Origin: Sphagnum compactum
Lineage: Eukaryota; Bryophyta; Sphagnopsida; Sphagnales
Reading direction: 5' to 3'
NCBI GenBank assembly: GCA_965153455.1
Contig: OZ234497.1
Location: 14,246,302 to 14,310,301, forward strand
Length of the DNA: 64,000 nt
Every line of letters starts with the position of its first letter. Within the stretch, counting starts at the first letter, position 1. The position numbers and the translations under genes are program-made. Below the pieces are notes generated by a model that ran no database searches, was not told the DNA's origin, and worked only from the letters and a program-made list of their open reading frames with translations. This document shows positions 13,826-25,718 of the stretch, one piece after another.

Positions 13826-14471
13826 GGGTAGTTGCAAGTTATGGTGGCTCACTTTTTGTCCCTTTTTAGACTTTTTGCAAAGTGTACTTTATTTAAATGT
13901 CATAAACGCTTTGTAAAATCATCAATTTGACAAATATATTTATGGATTAAGATTGTCAACTTGAATAAGAATATTTATTGAGGGGCGAGATTCAATAAAC
14001 ACACACCAATCCTATATTAATTTGGACTTTTAAAATGAACATGTGGATTACATTCTGGGTTTTGCATTAACATTCAAATGCAATTTTTATTATGATTTCA
14101 TTTCAATATTTTTTATAAGGACTCAATATATGATACATGATGGGTAAAAAACTATGGATTGAAAAAAATTACAACAAAAACTCTAACCGACAAATAACTA
14201 TGGACTTTTGAATGACCAAATTTAGAACTTACTTTCAAAAGTCCCTATCTTGGTCATTTTTTGTTGGATTGATATTTTTTTCCCCTAACATGTATGTCAA
14301 AAAATTGTCTAGATGTGTAGCCTTTTATATGGACTTTATTAGTTGATTAATCACCACATAGGGGCCACTCAAAATTGGTTTTTAACTATTTCTTCCATTT
14401 TAGTGTTAAAATATGGACTTTTGGGACTAGGATTCTTGTCACTTTTAAGCCACCCTAACTTGCATCTACCC
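13826..14471. mobile_element. MITE-like element with terminal inverted repeats
   Basis: The left end reads GGGTAGTTGCAAGTTATGG and the right end, reverse-complemented, reads GGGTAGATGCAAGTTAGGG, so the ends form imperfect inverted repeats of about 26 bp. Both ends are flanked by TATT (13822-13825 and 14472-14475), which fits a 4-bp target-site duplication. The 646-bp interior has no coding capacity and contains several ATGGACTTTTG words. This is a non-autonomous DNA element; its superfamily cannot be fixed from four flanking bases. Confidence 0.5.
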
Positions 14472-14475
14472 TATT

Positions 14476-17094
14476 GATATTTTTTTATTGAAATGGAAAT
14501 TCATAATTGGAATTAATCTTGTGAATTTCGAGTAAAATTTAATTAGCTTGAAACTTGGCTAATCATTTTACAAAAAATATATTAAATAATGAACTAGATT
14601 TTTCAATATATGAATATATTTATTGCAAAATAATACATGGACCACATTTTGTATGAAAAATTTGAATTATTTTTTGGATGAAAATTTGGGTGGTGAATGT
14701 TATTGATACAAATTAACAAGATCCATTGATATTGACAAGTTTCTTAATGTACATCACTCATTTAACATGTTTTTTCAATCCATAAACCATAAAAACATTA
14801 TAACAAATTATTTGATTTTTAAAAAAGTACTTTGAAATGAAGAAAAAACACATATATAAATTATTAACCATCAGTTTTTTGTTTAGATTTTGTTTATGAA
14901 CATGGCATGGACTCAAAAATATAGTTGTCTTAATGTCAAAAAAAACTTCCAAATTATATGCGATATAAAATGTATACAGTATACACTTGGAGGAGTCCAT
15001 GCTAAAAGGATCCACACCCAACTTCTTTTCCAAAAGCACAATGATAAGGAGTTGACATTGGAGGGTGGTGTGGCATGCAACCATTGCACAAAATTTATGT
15101 TTCAATAATGTTTTTGAATTTTATAATTCAATTTTACATTTTTTAATTACATTTTTAAAAATTAAATGTAACAAATTAGTGACAAATATAATTCAAATGA
15201 TGATCCCAAACCATGTAAAGTGTAATAATTATTCAATTTTTATAACATGAATTCTTTTATAAAAACATATATCAATTTCAAAAATTTACTAGAACAAAGT
15301 TGTATATTTTCCTATAACTTTCAATTCCAGTTTGAAATAAATTTTAACACTAGTATGGTGAAAGGTATATACCAATGTTGGGTGGGTATATGTATTTGAT
15401 TGGTTATATATATGTGTGTCTCCACACTAACATGAGCCAACCTCACACCCTTAGGTGAAAGTCTTTCCTAAAATGATTTCAAAATATTGGGCCAATTTTA
15501 AAATTTTAAAAATCATCAAAAAATCCTTTTGACCTTACAAGATATTTCATTATCTTATAATGTAAAGGTGTGTTTAAGGAATTTTATCCAAAATATGTCA
15601 TGCTTCAGAAATTTCCCTAAAAATAATTGTTTTGCCAATACTTTTTTTAAAACACTAGTTATAATGCTTTAATGAATGCTTTTGAGTCTTGGTTTATTGG
15701 AGTGAACCAAAAATGGAAAATATTTTGGAGTTTGGTATTCAACTCATAAAATTTACACTTAAAATGGGGTATTTAAGAAGCTTTGTTGATATTTTGACAA
15801 ACTTAAATACTAGCATCTCTTTGGAAATTTTATATTAAATTTGACAGTGAACGTGCATGAATAATATTTTATGGTACCTCTAGTGAACCAAGACCCTAAA
15901 TTAAGTATTCTCTTCTCATTATATTCATTCCAAATCATATCACATGTTTCCATAATATATTAGAAACATTGCCATGAATGCTTTTAAATGATTTATACCA
16001 TTAATTTATATTTTTGACATTGGAACATGAAAATTAAACATTAGTTATGACTATTTTAGCTCATACTATTGTGACTACACCCATATAACAATTAAAAATA
16101 CTTTTTTAAAAATTGGACCCACCTCATACCCTAACTATTTAAGAATTCTAGTACCCCCCAATTTCATCCAAGCCATTGTTAGATATTGAAATGTTTCAAA
16201 TTGGACCCAACCTAATGGGAAAATTTAACAAAGGGTATCAACCTCAAACCTCGATATATAACCTCTGGAAGACCTAAAAGAGTTTTCAATTAAGGTTAGG
16301 GCTTGTTGTAATTTAAGGTTAGATGTCATTTTCATTCCCATTATGTTTTTGCCATTTGCAACATCTCTATGTTTCTATCATTCACAATGTTGCTTTCTTG
16401 ATTTTTGGATTTCCTTTTGATTGCACAAATCAATGCAAGTTATTGGGCACAAGCACCAAATCAAGCTTTCACCATGCAACATGCATTTGTCAACAAAGTA
16501 AATGAAAGTAAATGAAAGTAAATGGGTTTCCACTATCCATTTGTCTTTTTTCTATGCTTTCATGAATGTGCATGAATGATGGGTTTAAGATTTAGGATTT
16601 TTGAACTATGTTGCCTCTTAAGTGTTGATCTCCTTTTGCCAACCATCCTTTCTACTTGTTTTCTTGTAGCCTTTAAGCAAGTTTTATGCTTGCATTTTGT
16701 TACCTTTCACCAAACATTCTTATTTTTATTGTTAAACACTAAGTTTGATCATGTCTGTTGGATTTCACTTTGCATTAAGGTGTAGGAACAATATTGTCAT
16801 TTTGCCATGGCTTAAACTTATATGCCACGTTTCATTGATCAATGAAATTTTGATCATTAATTCTTGCTTCATGGTTTGTACTTGAAAGCACATTGAAATA
16901 ATGTAGGTGGAAGGAATCATAACACTTTCAAAAATTCATATTTATTAAAAAATGATAACCAAAAAAATATGTATTGGGACAACTATATAAGCATTTATTA
17001 TAACAAATTGCAAAAAAATTGTTTCACAATTCATTCATATGAAAATGTTTTTTTTGGGAAAAAGGACATGTAGTCTTTTTCAAAAGTAATCATG
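14476..17094. other. AT-rich intergenic DNA, no gene seen
   Basis: Several open frames of 60-115 codons (14.76-15.25 and 16.3-16.8 kb) are present, but they have no recognisable domain and a composition like the surrounding AT-rich DNA. A 10-bp unit (AAATGAAAGT) is repeated three times at about 16498-16524. Part of this stretch may be the 5' non-coding end of the following hAT element. Confidence 0.4.
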
Positions 17095-19346
17095 TTGGCT
17101 CATTGTATTTCGTTTGCACCCATTCATGGATCTTTCTTGGAACCAAATTATAAGCGTATTATTTGTCATAGTGATACAACTCCACTTGAAATTTTTCCCA
17201 TGTGCACAAGATGTAGGAAGGGTTTAATTAGATACCATAAATCAAATGGCATCACAACTCGATGAAAAAACATGTTGATTTCGACCACTCTATTTTGCTA
17301 AAAAAATTGTTAAAAGATGCAACAAACATAGCCATGAGATCTCCACTCGATTGTGAGCTTAGTGAAAAGAGGGCACGTGTATGTTTAACAATAATCTTTG
17401 GTTTTTTTTGTACTCCTAGTAAGTTTAAAAAAGATGATGCAACACAAGTGGGGTTTTTGGAACATCTAACGTTATTTGTGGTGAAAGGGCTATTACTTAT
17501 GAAGACTGTTGAATTCATTTGGTTGTAGAGGCTAACATATAAATTATGTCCATGGATTGTCTTCCCATCCAAAAATAAAAATTTGAAGAAATTTAACCAA
17601 GCATAGTTGAAAGGACCATGATCATGACTACATATGTGCAAGTTGCCTTAGCTAATTGTTTATCAGCCACCTGCACTTTTGACTTATGGATGTCAAAGGG
17701 AGCACATGATGTGTTTGTTGTTGTTATTAATTTTATTTCAAGTGATTGGGAGGTGAAACATGTCACCATTGGGTTGTTTGAAATGATGGTGCAACTATGG
17801 CTCCTAAATTACAAATACTACTAAACAAGTTTTCCTTGACCCAAAAATTGTGGCTTACATTAAGGATGGGAAAACTTGTGTAAGTGCCTTGACAACTATT
17901 GTATCATGCATTAATTTGGCTTTGTTGGAGGCATTTGATGAAACTTTTGTTTGGGGCACGCACCTTCAAAGGTGTGTCAATACACCATTACAATGAGAAA
18001 ATGTCTATTGGTCCACCTTGTGCATCTATGAAGGTTGCTTAATCATCCATTCATAAATGTATTACATGGCCCAAAAAGTCTGGAAAAGGTAAACAAGCAT
18101 GGGAAAAAGCTTGCATTGAGTTTAGGTTGCAGTGTAGAAAATTACGCACACTCATGAAAACAAGGTAAACCATTCATAATTGATCTTTAAAATTATTTTT
18201 TGGATTTTGGATTTTCTAACTACATTTTTTTAAATTTTCAATGCTTTTTGGTTTTCTAGTTTCGAATTATTCATGTGCTTAATGGGTGTCATTTTTGTTT
18301 AGTTATTCATCATAGATTTGCAAAGTAGGTGTTATTGTTCCAAGATGCCCCAACTTTTCGAAGCACCATCACATTATGCTACAACCAAAAGTCTATGGCA
18401 TTACAATCTCATGTCTCGTCTCTAAGAATCTAGGTTATATGTGAGGTTATGGTCAATTTTTTTCCCCATTGTCAGTGGCTGTGTTTTGAACTAAAGTCAT
18501 GGCCATCGGTTGTTCTTAGAGGCCTTGCAATTTATAAATATTGAATTTTCAAAATATCCAAAAAGAGCTGGCATTTCAGACAGTTCCTAATAGCCTTGTT
18601 GAAGAAGATTTTTTTTAGCATGAGTTGAAGGAGTTTGTGGTTTGCATGAAGCAATAAATTCTAGAGGTTCTTCAACCCCTTATTTCATTTCTACATGCAT
18701 TTGATAAAAATTAAAGTCATAATATGTTGGCTTTGATGCTTGATTTGCAGTTTAAGAACATATGACTAGTGACTTGCCATGATTTTGCTAAATATGATGA
18801 AAAGTTATTGTTGCCTTTACTAATAGAAGCAAGCAAATTCTTGATATCTATTAGTGATGAAGAAATTGAAAATCTCCAATCTCAAGTTAATACTAAATAT
18901 TTATTTGACCCCACATCAACAACTGAGACATTTATAGGGATCTTGTGTCAAAAGAGTTGGTTGGATTTCGTCAATATCTTGTTGATGTAGAAAATTACAA
19001 GAATGATTTATCTTAGAGTGCAAAGAGCAAAAAAAAAATTCCAACCATTGCCATATTAGTTCGACATATTCTTGACATCCTAGCTAACCAAAATTGAGAC
19101 AAAACATATTTTTTATGTAGTTACATTTTGATTGCACCTTGTAGTTCTCATCTCCAAATGGACAATATGGACAAGTTGATGTTCATCAATAAAAAATGAC
19201 CATCTGATCCACAAATTAGCTACTTGGGCCCCATTAATATGGCATTTGCATGTCAAATGGAATTTGATTTGTTAACAAAACTGAAAGCTGAATTTGAAAA
19301 CCAAAATGAGGGCAAAGATTTATTAAACTTCCATGATTCTTCTTGA
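17095..19346 (+). pseudogene. hAT-family transposase with BED-type zinc finger, decayed
   Basis: Reading across frames recovers the order of a full hAT transposase. First comes an N-terminal BED-like finger (CTRCRKGLIRYHKS, then KHVDFDH) at 17190-17280. Next is a region at 17262-17660 containing FVVKGLLLMKTVEFIWL. The catalytic core starts with FDLWMSKGAHDVF and INFISSDWEVKHVTIGLFE at 17680-17790. A C-terminal segment at 18.77-19.2 kb includes DNMDKLMFINKK, typical of the hATC dimerisation domain, and the frame ends near 19346. At least one frameshift follows the finger (about 17260), and stops occur throughout, so the gene is dead. A hAT transposase normally excises and reinserts its element. 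No terminal inverted repeats were identified. Family assignment is from recalled conserved patterns of plant hAT proteins. Confidence 0.75.
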
Positions 19347-19654
19347 TCTGATAGTTTCCTATATGGTGGTGTTGGACTTATGCTATAAGTATTAAGTTGA
19401 AGATGATGAATTGAATCATCTATCAAGGTGGATGGGTTTCGGGCAACCCTTCCATGATTCCATTGAACAATTTTCAATCTCACACTATAGTTTGGAAAAG
19501 AATTGTGACTTATGCTTGGGTTTGTTGCTTACAAGTTTATGTGTCTTTAATAGGTCTGTATTTGTTTGTCATGTCTTCATTATGCTTTATTTGTCGTGTT
19601 TTCAAGGAAAATTTCTTCAATGTCTATTTCTTGTGTTTTCATTGAGCTTTGTAT
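19347..19654. other. spacer between hAT relic and gypsy element
   Basis: Short T-rich spacer. It does not contain the missing first 129 bp of the gypsy 5' LTR, which matters for how the neighbouring rearrangement arose. No gene. Confidence 0.5.
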
Positions 19655-20574
19655 TCCGAAAGTCGATCAAACAAATCATCAATTCGAGGCAATGGGTATC
19701 GATTCTTCACTGTCACCTTGTTGAAGGCTTTATAATCCACACACGTCCTCAACGTCCTGTCCTTCTTGTGAACAAAAAGGACGGGTGCCTCATATGGTGA
19801 CTTGCTAGGTTTGATGTATCTTTTTGCGAGCAGTTCCTCAAGTTGAACCTTAAGTTCCTTCAACTCCTCATGACTCATTCGATATGGGGCCTTGGCGGGA
19901 GGAGCCACTCCCGACATCACCTCGATTACATGATCGACTCGTCTTTTCAGGGGCAACTCATCGGGCAACTCTTCGAACATCACATTTGGGAATTCGTCCA
20001 AGACTCGCTTAACACACTTGGGAAGACTCACCAAGTTGGTAGCTTCCTTTGGCTCAAACTTGTCCAACACACACATCACACACAACATGCCATAACCTCC
20101 CATGCATTCCTTTTCCAAAGTTTTTCCTAACATCAAGTGGATGGTTGATCCACCCACACTAGGCACTTCATGTGCTTTCACCCGAACAATCCCATTTTTG
20201 GATGGGATTCTAACTAGCCTATTGTGCCCTTCTATGAGCACGTTGTTATGGGTGATGAATTCCATTCCCAAAATGCATTCCATTCCCCCTAAGGTGGAAA
20301 CTAACAAATCCACCTTTTCTTTCCAATTTTCTAGTTGAAGAGGCACGTCTTTTGCTTGCAACCTGGTGGGATGGGGAACCCCATCCGCAAAGTGCACCTC
20401 AATGGGTGCCTTGAACTCCTCCAACTGGAACTCCATTCTTTTGGCACTTTCTTGGGTTATGAAGTTATGGGAAGCCCCTGTGTCCAAAAGACATAACATT
20501 TCCCGTTTAGAAACCTTCCTTTTTAAGAAAATAAAGCAATTACATTCACCTTGGGCTAGGTTGGCGGTACGCAA
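19639..20574 (-). pseudogene. gypsy pol, N-terminal half (protease and start of RT)
   Basis: A 311-codon open frame encodes an aspartic protease with the active-site motif [11 protein letters not shown] (around residues 29-38) followed by the flap and the LGMEF segment. Then comes the RT start: [47 protein letters not shown] and DDLFDRLS. Protease would cut the Gag-Pol polyprotein; RT would copy element RNA. The frame leaves element homology after DRLS (about 19655) and ends within unrelated flanking DNA, so the polymerase domain lacks its catalytic YIDD, which is on the opposite strand at 22.67 kb. The upstream gag frame is separated by frameshifts. Confidence 0.85.
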
Positions 20575-20589
20575 TTACCTTAGAACCCC

Positions 20590-21645
20590 CATTCCCCAGT
20601 TTGGGTTTGGGGCAATCTCTGGAGTAATGCCCACTTCATTGCAATTGAAGCATGTTCCTTAAGGCTTCCCACTAGCATCCCCCTTGGGTTGGTTCCCTTT
20701 TAAAGGAGCCCCCTTCTTGACGAAGTTTCCTTTGGGTTCGAAACTCGAGCCTTGGATTGATTTGGGTTTTTTTCCTTTTGAGGTGCCTTGCCCTCGGTTC
20801 CATTCCCCTTCATGGCGTGCCTTCTTGTGAGGGAATTTATTCTCCTTCTTAAACCCGGATTTTTTACCCCATCCCACATCGGAAAAGCCTTCCACTTTCA
20901 TGATGGCCTCGGATAATGAGGCGGGCCAATTCTCCTCAAGCTTGCACTTGGCCCAAGTTGGAAGCCCCATCACAAAATGGCACACACGGTCTAATTCATG
21001 CATATGTCGGATTTCAATCATGAGTTCGAAATACGCCCTCACATATTGGCGCAAGTTGTCATTTGTTGCATTCATAAGGTCATGAAGTTTGCATCTTGAG
21101 ATGTAGTTAGAATTATTTGGATTGAATTCCAACTCAATGCGTTCTTTAAATAATTCCCACGTGTAATCGTGGGTCTTCCCCTCCTCTTGCCTCACTGTCT
21201 TCCACCATGTGGAAGCATAACCTTTTAAATAGGATTGGGCAAGTTCCACGGCCGAATGTCGCCCAACTTTGGTTGCATGAAGGTAATCTTCCATTAACGC
21301 AAGCCAAACATCTACCACATTCCGATCTCAAACCCTGTCAAAATTCCTAGGCTTAGCGGGCTTGAATCCCACACCTTTCGATGATCCCCCTTTGAATGCT
21401 GCAACCAACTCAGTGAAATCGGGTCTATTCATTTTAAATAAATCCTCCAATTATTCTCGAGTGAAAAGGATTGTGGTTGGTTGCTCTTCTTCATTTTCAT
21501 GATCACTGTGGCTGTCACAATCTTTTTGTTTTTCAAAATCCTCTTGTTCCTCCTCCCTAATGGCCTCGGATGGAACATCTAGGCCTTGGGTGGGTTTTTC
21601 CACCATGGTTTTTTGTACTGGCTTCCGGGTCCTTTTTGGTGCCAT
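20590..21645 (-). pseudogene. gypsy gag with CCHC zinc knuckle, frameshifted
   Basis: Gag is readable from an ATG at 21645 (MAPKRTRKPVQK) through an acidic N-terminal segment, is interrupted by stops near 21450 and 21330, and then reads openly for about 219 codons. These include the capsid-like region with YLKGYASTWWKT, FKERIELEFNP and FVMGLPTWAKCKL, and then a basic tail rich in Lys and Gly. A CCHC knuckle (CFNCNEVG, then a one-base frameshift, then HYSRDCP) follows at about 20610-20655. Gag would form the particle and the knuckle bind RNA. Multiple breaks make it non-functional. Confidence 0.8.
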
Positions 21646-21681
21646 CGAAATTCCCCAATAAATGGATCGAACTCTACCAGA

Positions 21682-21693
21682 GCTCTGATACCA
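21682..21693 (-). other. primer-binding site for initiator Met tRNA
   Basis: Directly after the 5' LTR end (minus strand), the sequence TGGTATCAGAGC is complementary to the 3' end of plant initiator methionine tRNA, the standard primer for plant Ty3/gypsy and Ty1/copia reverse transcription. Its position fixes the LTR end at 21694 and the direction of the inverted half. Confidence 0.9.
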
Positions 21694-22475
21694 TGTGACG
21701 TGCTCCCAAGCTCTTTGATAGACTCAAAGTGAATCTAAGGTGAAAATAACAGAAGAGTAAGGAATGGAACACGCTCCCTGGCTCGTAGCACTTTGGGGGT
21801 AAAGGGGCGTGCTGGAGCTCCGAGATGAAGACTAGGAAGAGTGACAAGCATCAATTACTCACACGGACCTGCACAACCCAAACAATAAGTTGATTAGTGC
21901 ATAGTTTGAACGCTTTTGGTGCACGGACGAACCACGGGCAAACACGGACTCACAAGACTCACCACGGCCCGGACTTGGGGGACGCCACCACCTTCCCCCT
22001 TATAGTATACTCTGTGCCTGGCCACCGGGCCAGCACCCAAATGGCATTTTGTCCCGAGACTCCCAAGTGGGAGTCCTGAAATTCTCTAAATTGGGACTCT
22101 CGCAACTTTGGAAGCCCATAACTTTGTGTGTAGACCTCTGATTGAGGTGAGGTCTGAAGCAAAGTTATAGCCTTCGTCAAGCTTCCAACAGTATGTGGCA
22201 TGCCACCTGCACGCAAAGAAATTTGGGCGATTCCCGACTTTTAGTGGTCGGGAGTCAAAATGCCAATTTGACTCCCGACCCTTCTTTTGGCCATAACTTA
22301 TGTTTTAAGTATCCAAATGAGTCATGCAAGCCCATTTTAGACATCTACGTTCCAAGAGCTTTCCAATGATATAAGGAATTCTTCAATCCAATGGGTTTTG
22401 ACCCTTGCAATTGCTTTTTAAAAATTTGGGAGTCCATCAAGACTCCAATTCCCAAAGTGGGAGCTCACTAGGGAG
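21694..22475 (-). repeat. 5' LTR of the gypsy element, inverted and 5'-truncated
   Basis: Reverse-complement match to the 3' LTR at 25719. Alignment by eye starts at CTCCC(T/A)AGTGA, corresponding to 25848 in the 3' LTR, so about 129 bp including the 5' TG terminus are missing. The LTR ends with GTCACA next to the primer-binding site. A TATA-like CTATAAGG sits at about 21995-22003 on the minus strand, in the position expected of the LTR promoter. The truncated end abuts RT sequence at 22476 exactly. Confidence 0.85.
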
Positions 22476-24690
22476 TTTAGTAGGATTGACCTATGTTCGG
22501 GGTATTACCAAATTTGAATCGCAGAAGGGGATGAAAAGAAAACTGCTTGTCGCACAAAGTATAGTTCATACGAGTTCTTGGTGATGCTTTTTGGACTCAC
22601 CAATGCACCCGCCACATTTTGCACCCTCATGAATGACATTTTCTGAGAGTGGCTTGATGACTTTGTGGTCGTATACATAGACGACATTTTGGTTTATAAC
22701 AACTCTATGGAGGAGCATGTGGAGCATCTCCGGAAGGTGTTCCAAGGGTTGAGAGAAAACAAGTTGTATGCTAAGTTTGAGAAATGTGAATTTGGGGTGA
22801 CGGAAGTGGATTTCCTTGGACATAAGATCACGCAAGAAAGCTTGAAGATGGATGACCACAAGGTGTAGGCAATTTTGGATTGGAAGCCACCTAGGTCAAT
22901 TCTGGCCTTAAGATCATTTTTAGCGTTGGCCTTTTATTATCGCAAGTTCATCAAGAACTTTGCGAAGATAGCCACACCTTTGACAAACCTTTTGAAGAAG
23001 CCATCCGAAACGTTTGAATGGGACGAAGTATGCAATGAAACCTTTGAAACCTTGAAGGGCATTTTGGTGAAAACGCCTGTGTTGAAGTTGCCCGACTTTG
23101 ACAAAGATTTTGAAATCCACTCCGATGCCTCTGACTTTGCGATTAGAGGAGTCCTAGTGCAGGATGGAAGGCCGATGGCATTTGAAAGCAAGAAGTTGAG
23201 CGAGACAGAGCGAAGGTGGCCAACACATGAAAAAGAATTGTGGGCTGTGATACATTGCTTCAAGACTTGGGGCCATTACATAGGTTCCAAAGATGTGATG
23301 GTGTGGACCGATAATGTCACCTTGAAATACTTTGCCACTCAACTAAAGTTATCATCAAAACAATTGAAATGGCAAAACACATTGGCCTTATTCAATGTGG
23401 GCATTCAACACAAGCCTGGGAAGGAAAATGTGGTGCCCCATGCACTAAGTCGTAAACATCAACTTAAGGTGGTGTACGTGGGGGAAACAGAAATTCAAAA
23501 GGAAGTTCGACTAGCGAGCCGTCGTGATGAATTTGCCAAGGAAATGAAGCAAAACATTCAAAAAGGAATCAAGTCGCACTTCCACTTGCAAAATGGATTA
23601 TTGTGGTATAAGCAAAATCGGCTCTATGTTCCAAAAGGGAGGTTTAGGGATGTGCTCTTGAAGGAGTGCCATGATGGGCCACTTGCGGGCCATGGTGGTG
23701 CAAAGCGCACCACAACATTCCTTAAGAAGTCCTACTATTGGCCTAATTTGAAAGACGATGCAGAGGAATATGTGAAGACTTGTTTGACTTACCAACAAAA
23801 TCGAACATTTACCGATTCCTGAAAGGCCATGGGAAAGTGTGTCCATGGATTTCACGATGAGTTTGCCACCATCAAAAGGATTTGATGCGATCATGGTGGT
23901 GGTTGATCGATTTAGTAAGATGGCACACTTCATTCCCACTAAGGAAAATGCCACGGCCTAAGAGACGGGAAGGTTGTTCTTCACGCACGTGTTCAAGCAT
24001 CATGGCCTCCCCAAGGACATTGTTTCGGATCGAAACCCAAAGTTCATAATCAAGTTTTGACGAGCCTTGTGGAAGCGCATGGGGTCGGAGCTCAAGATGA
24101 GCACCTCATTCTGACCCCAAACGGATGGACAAACCGAGAAAGTGAACTTGGATATCCAATAATTCCTAAGGAATTATGTGGTGGCGGATCAACAAGATTG
24201 GGTGGACCATTTGGAGTTGGCCGAATTTTGCTACAACAATTCAGAGCATTCGGCAACAGGTTCCACTCCCTTTCAAATGGTGACGGGCAAGTCACCAATT
24301 GTGTCTACAACTTGGGCCACACAAGGCCAATCCCCAAGTGATGCAAGTGAGGAAGTGCCAATGGTCACACGATTTGATGAAGAAAGGCAACGCTTATGGG
24401 AGATGGCTAAGGCCAATCTTCAAAATGCGCATAAATGATATAAGGATTTTGTGGACAAGTCCTGACGAGAGGTGAATTTTGAAGAAGGAAAGGAATTATG
24501 GTTGAACATCAAAAAAATTCGGTTGCTAAAAGGTTTGAGCCACAAGTTCTTGGGCCCATATGCAAGTCCATTCAAAGTGTTGGAAAAGAAATTTCTCGAC
24601 ACTTACAAATTAGAACTATCGAAAAATCTTTAAGTTCATCCCATATTTCATGTTTCGCTTTTGAAGCCGGTCGCCCGTGACACCTCAAGG
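22476..24690 (+). pseudogene. gypsy pol, C-terminal half (RT, RNase H, integrase)
   Basis: The frame starts in mid-RT at FSRIDLCSGYYQI and continues with [10 protein letters not shown] and the catalytic VVYIDDIL (about 22670). RNase H follows (FEIHSDASDFA, THEKELWAV, VMVWTDN) and then the integrase zinc-binding region (CHDGPLAGHGG). There the last Cys pair reads CLTY instead of C-x2-C. The core then shifts frame ([49 protein letters not shown]) and runs to the C-terminal GLSHKFLGPYASPFKV. Stops occur at about 22500, 22644, 22866, 23959, 24058 and later. The polyprotein would copy and integrate the element; this copy cannot. Confidence 0.88.
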
Positions 24691-24752
24691 CCTAATCGAG
24701 AGCACCATTCATGCCTCCACCCGACCTCATTGATAACGAACCATAATTTGAA

Positions 24753-24935
24753 GTGGAGTTTATGCTCAAGTCAAGGCAACTAAGGGGGCGAAAACAGGAA
24801 TACTTGGTCAAGTGGAAAGGATACCATCCAATAGAGCCATCTTGGGTGAATGAGTCAGATATGGAACATGCCCAAAAAGCCATAGAAGAATTCCACAATA
24901 GACCTACAAAGAAGCAAAAGAAACATAGAATGTGA
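24753..24935 (+). pseudogene. chromodomain at the end of gypsy integrase
   Basis: The frame reads LKSRQLRGRKQEYLVKWKGY followed by EPSWVNESDM, the typical chromodomain core (Y-L-V-K-W-K-G-Y ... W) at the C terminus of plant chromovirus integrases. Such domains target integration to heterochromatin by binding methylated histone tails. It ends KKQKKHRM before a TGA. Upstream frame breaks disconnect it from the integrase core. Confidence 0.85.
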
Positions 24936-25718
24936 TGAGGACATCACCTTTCTTTTAGTGGGGCAGGGAATTACACAAATGTACCACATCAAGTTGCAAG
25001 TGAAATAAAGGTTAAAAACTTCTAAGACATTGCATCACGAACATAATGAGTGGTACTAAAAGGGTCATAAAGTGGCATGGACAAATGAAACTTTCTTGTG
25101 TAAGCCCAAATCAAAATTGAACTCCCACTTTAGGGCTAAGAGAAACCTTGGCCCCAAAAGAAGAGGCAAGCAAGGTGAGTTTGTGGAGACGCGCACATGC
25201 TTAAAGTGCACCCCAAGGGTTGGTTGGTAATGGCGGCCAACGCGAGAAGTCATGACCTTGTTCGTGTACTATAATCGCATAGCTTGGGACTTAAGTTTTT
25301 GCAAAGCCTAAACGTTCCTTCTCGTACTTTGATAAACATACTTTTAGTTAGGCTTGATTGTTGTGATCGAAGCGCAAGGTTGGGAAAGGAGTCATGTCAA
25401 GTAACTTAGGTCAAAAGTAGACTTGGCTTGAGTTCTTTTTGAAGGGAAGCATGGAATAATTACCTCTCAATTGAGGGCTTCGTCAATTAGGCTAGTTTAG
25501 GTCTTTTGACAAAGCAAAGGTTAAGGGTTTTTATGAGATCCCCTTAGACTTGCGAAGAAAGTGTTGGAAACTTGGGGACATCTAAGTTAGCTTGAGGCAA
25601 GGTCCTACGGCAGAAGTCGACAATCGATGGCCAAGGATCCAAATGAAAGCAATTGCATTGAGAAAATAATTTCTAAGTGTCAATGAGGACATTGACCTCT
25701 TCTTCTAGTGGGGGACAA
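24936..25718 (+). other. gypsy 3' non-coding region with polypurine tract
   Basis: About 780 bp between the chromodomain stop and the 3' LTR without a sustained frame, as is common in chromoviruses. It ends with a purine run AGTGGGGGACAA (25707-25718), the expected plus-strand primer, directly before the LTR TG. Confidence 0.7.

Noticed and set aside
14758-15108. Overlapping 115- and 72-codon frames on opposite strands near 14.9 kb
   Set aside because: Both are of low complexity and AT-driven, with no domain or splice context.
22566-24298. Minus-strand frames opposite RT, RNase H and integrase
   Set aside because: Shadows of the plus-strand pol sequence.
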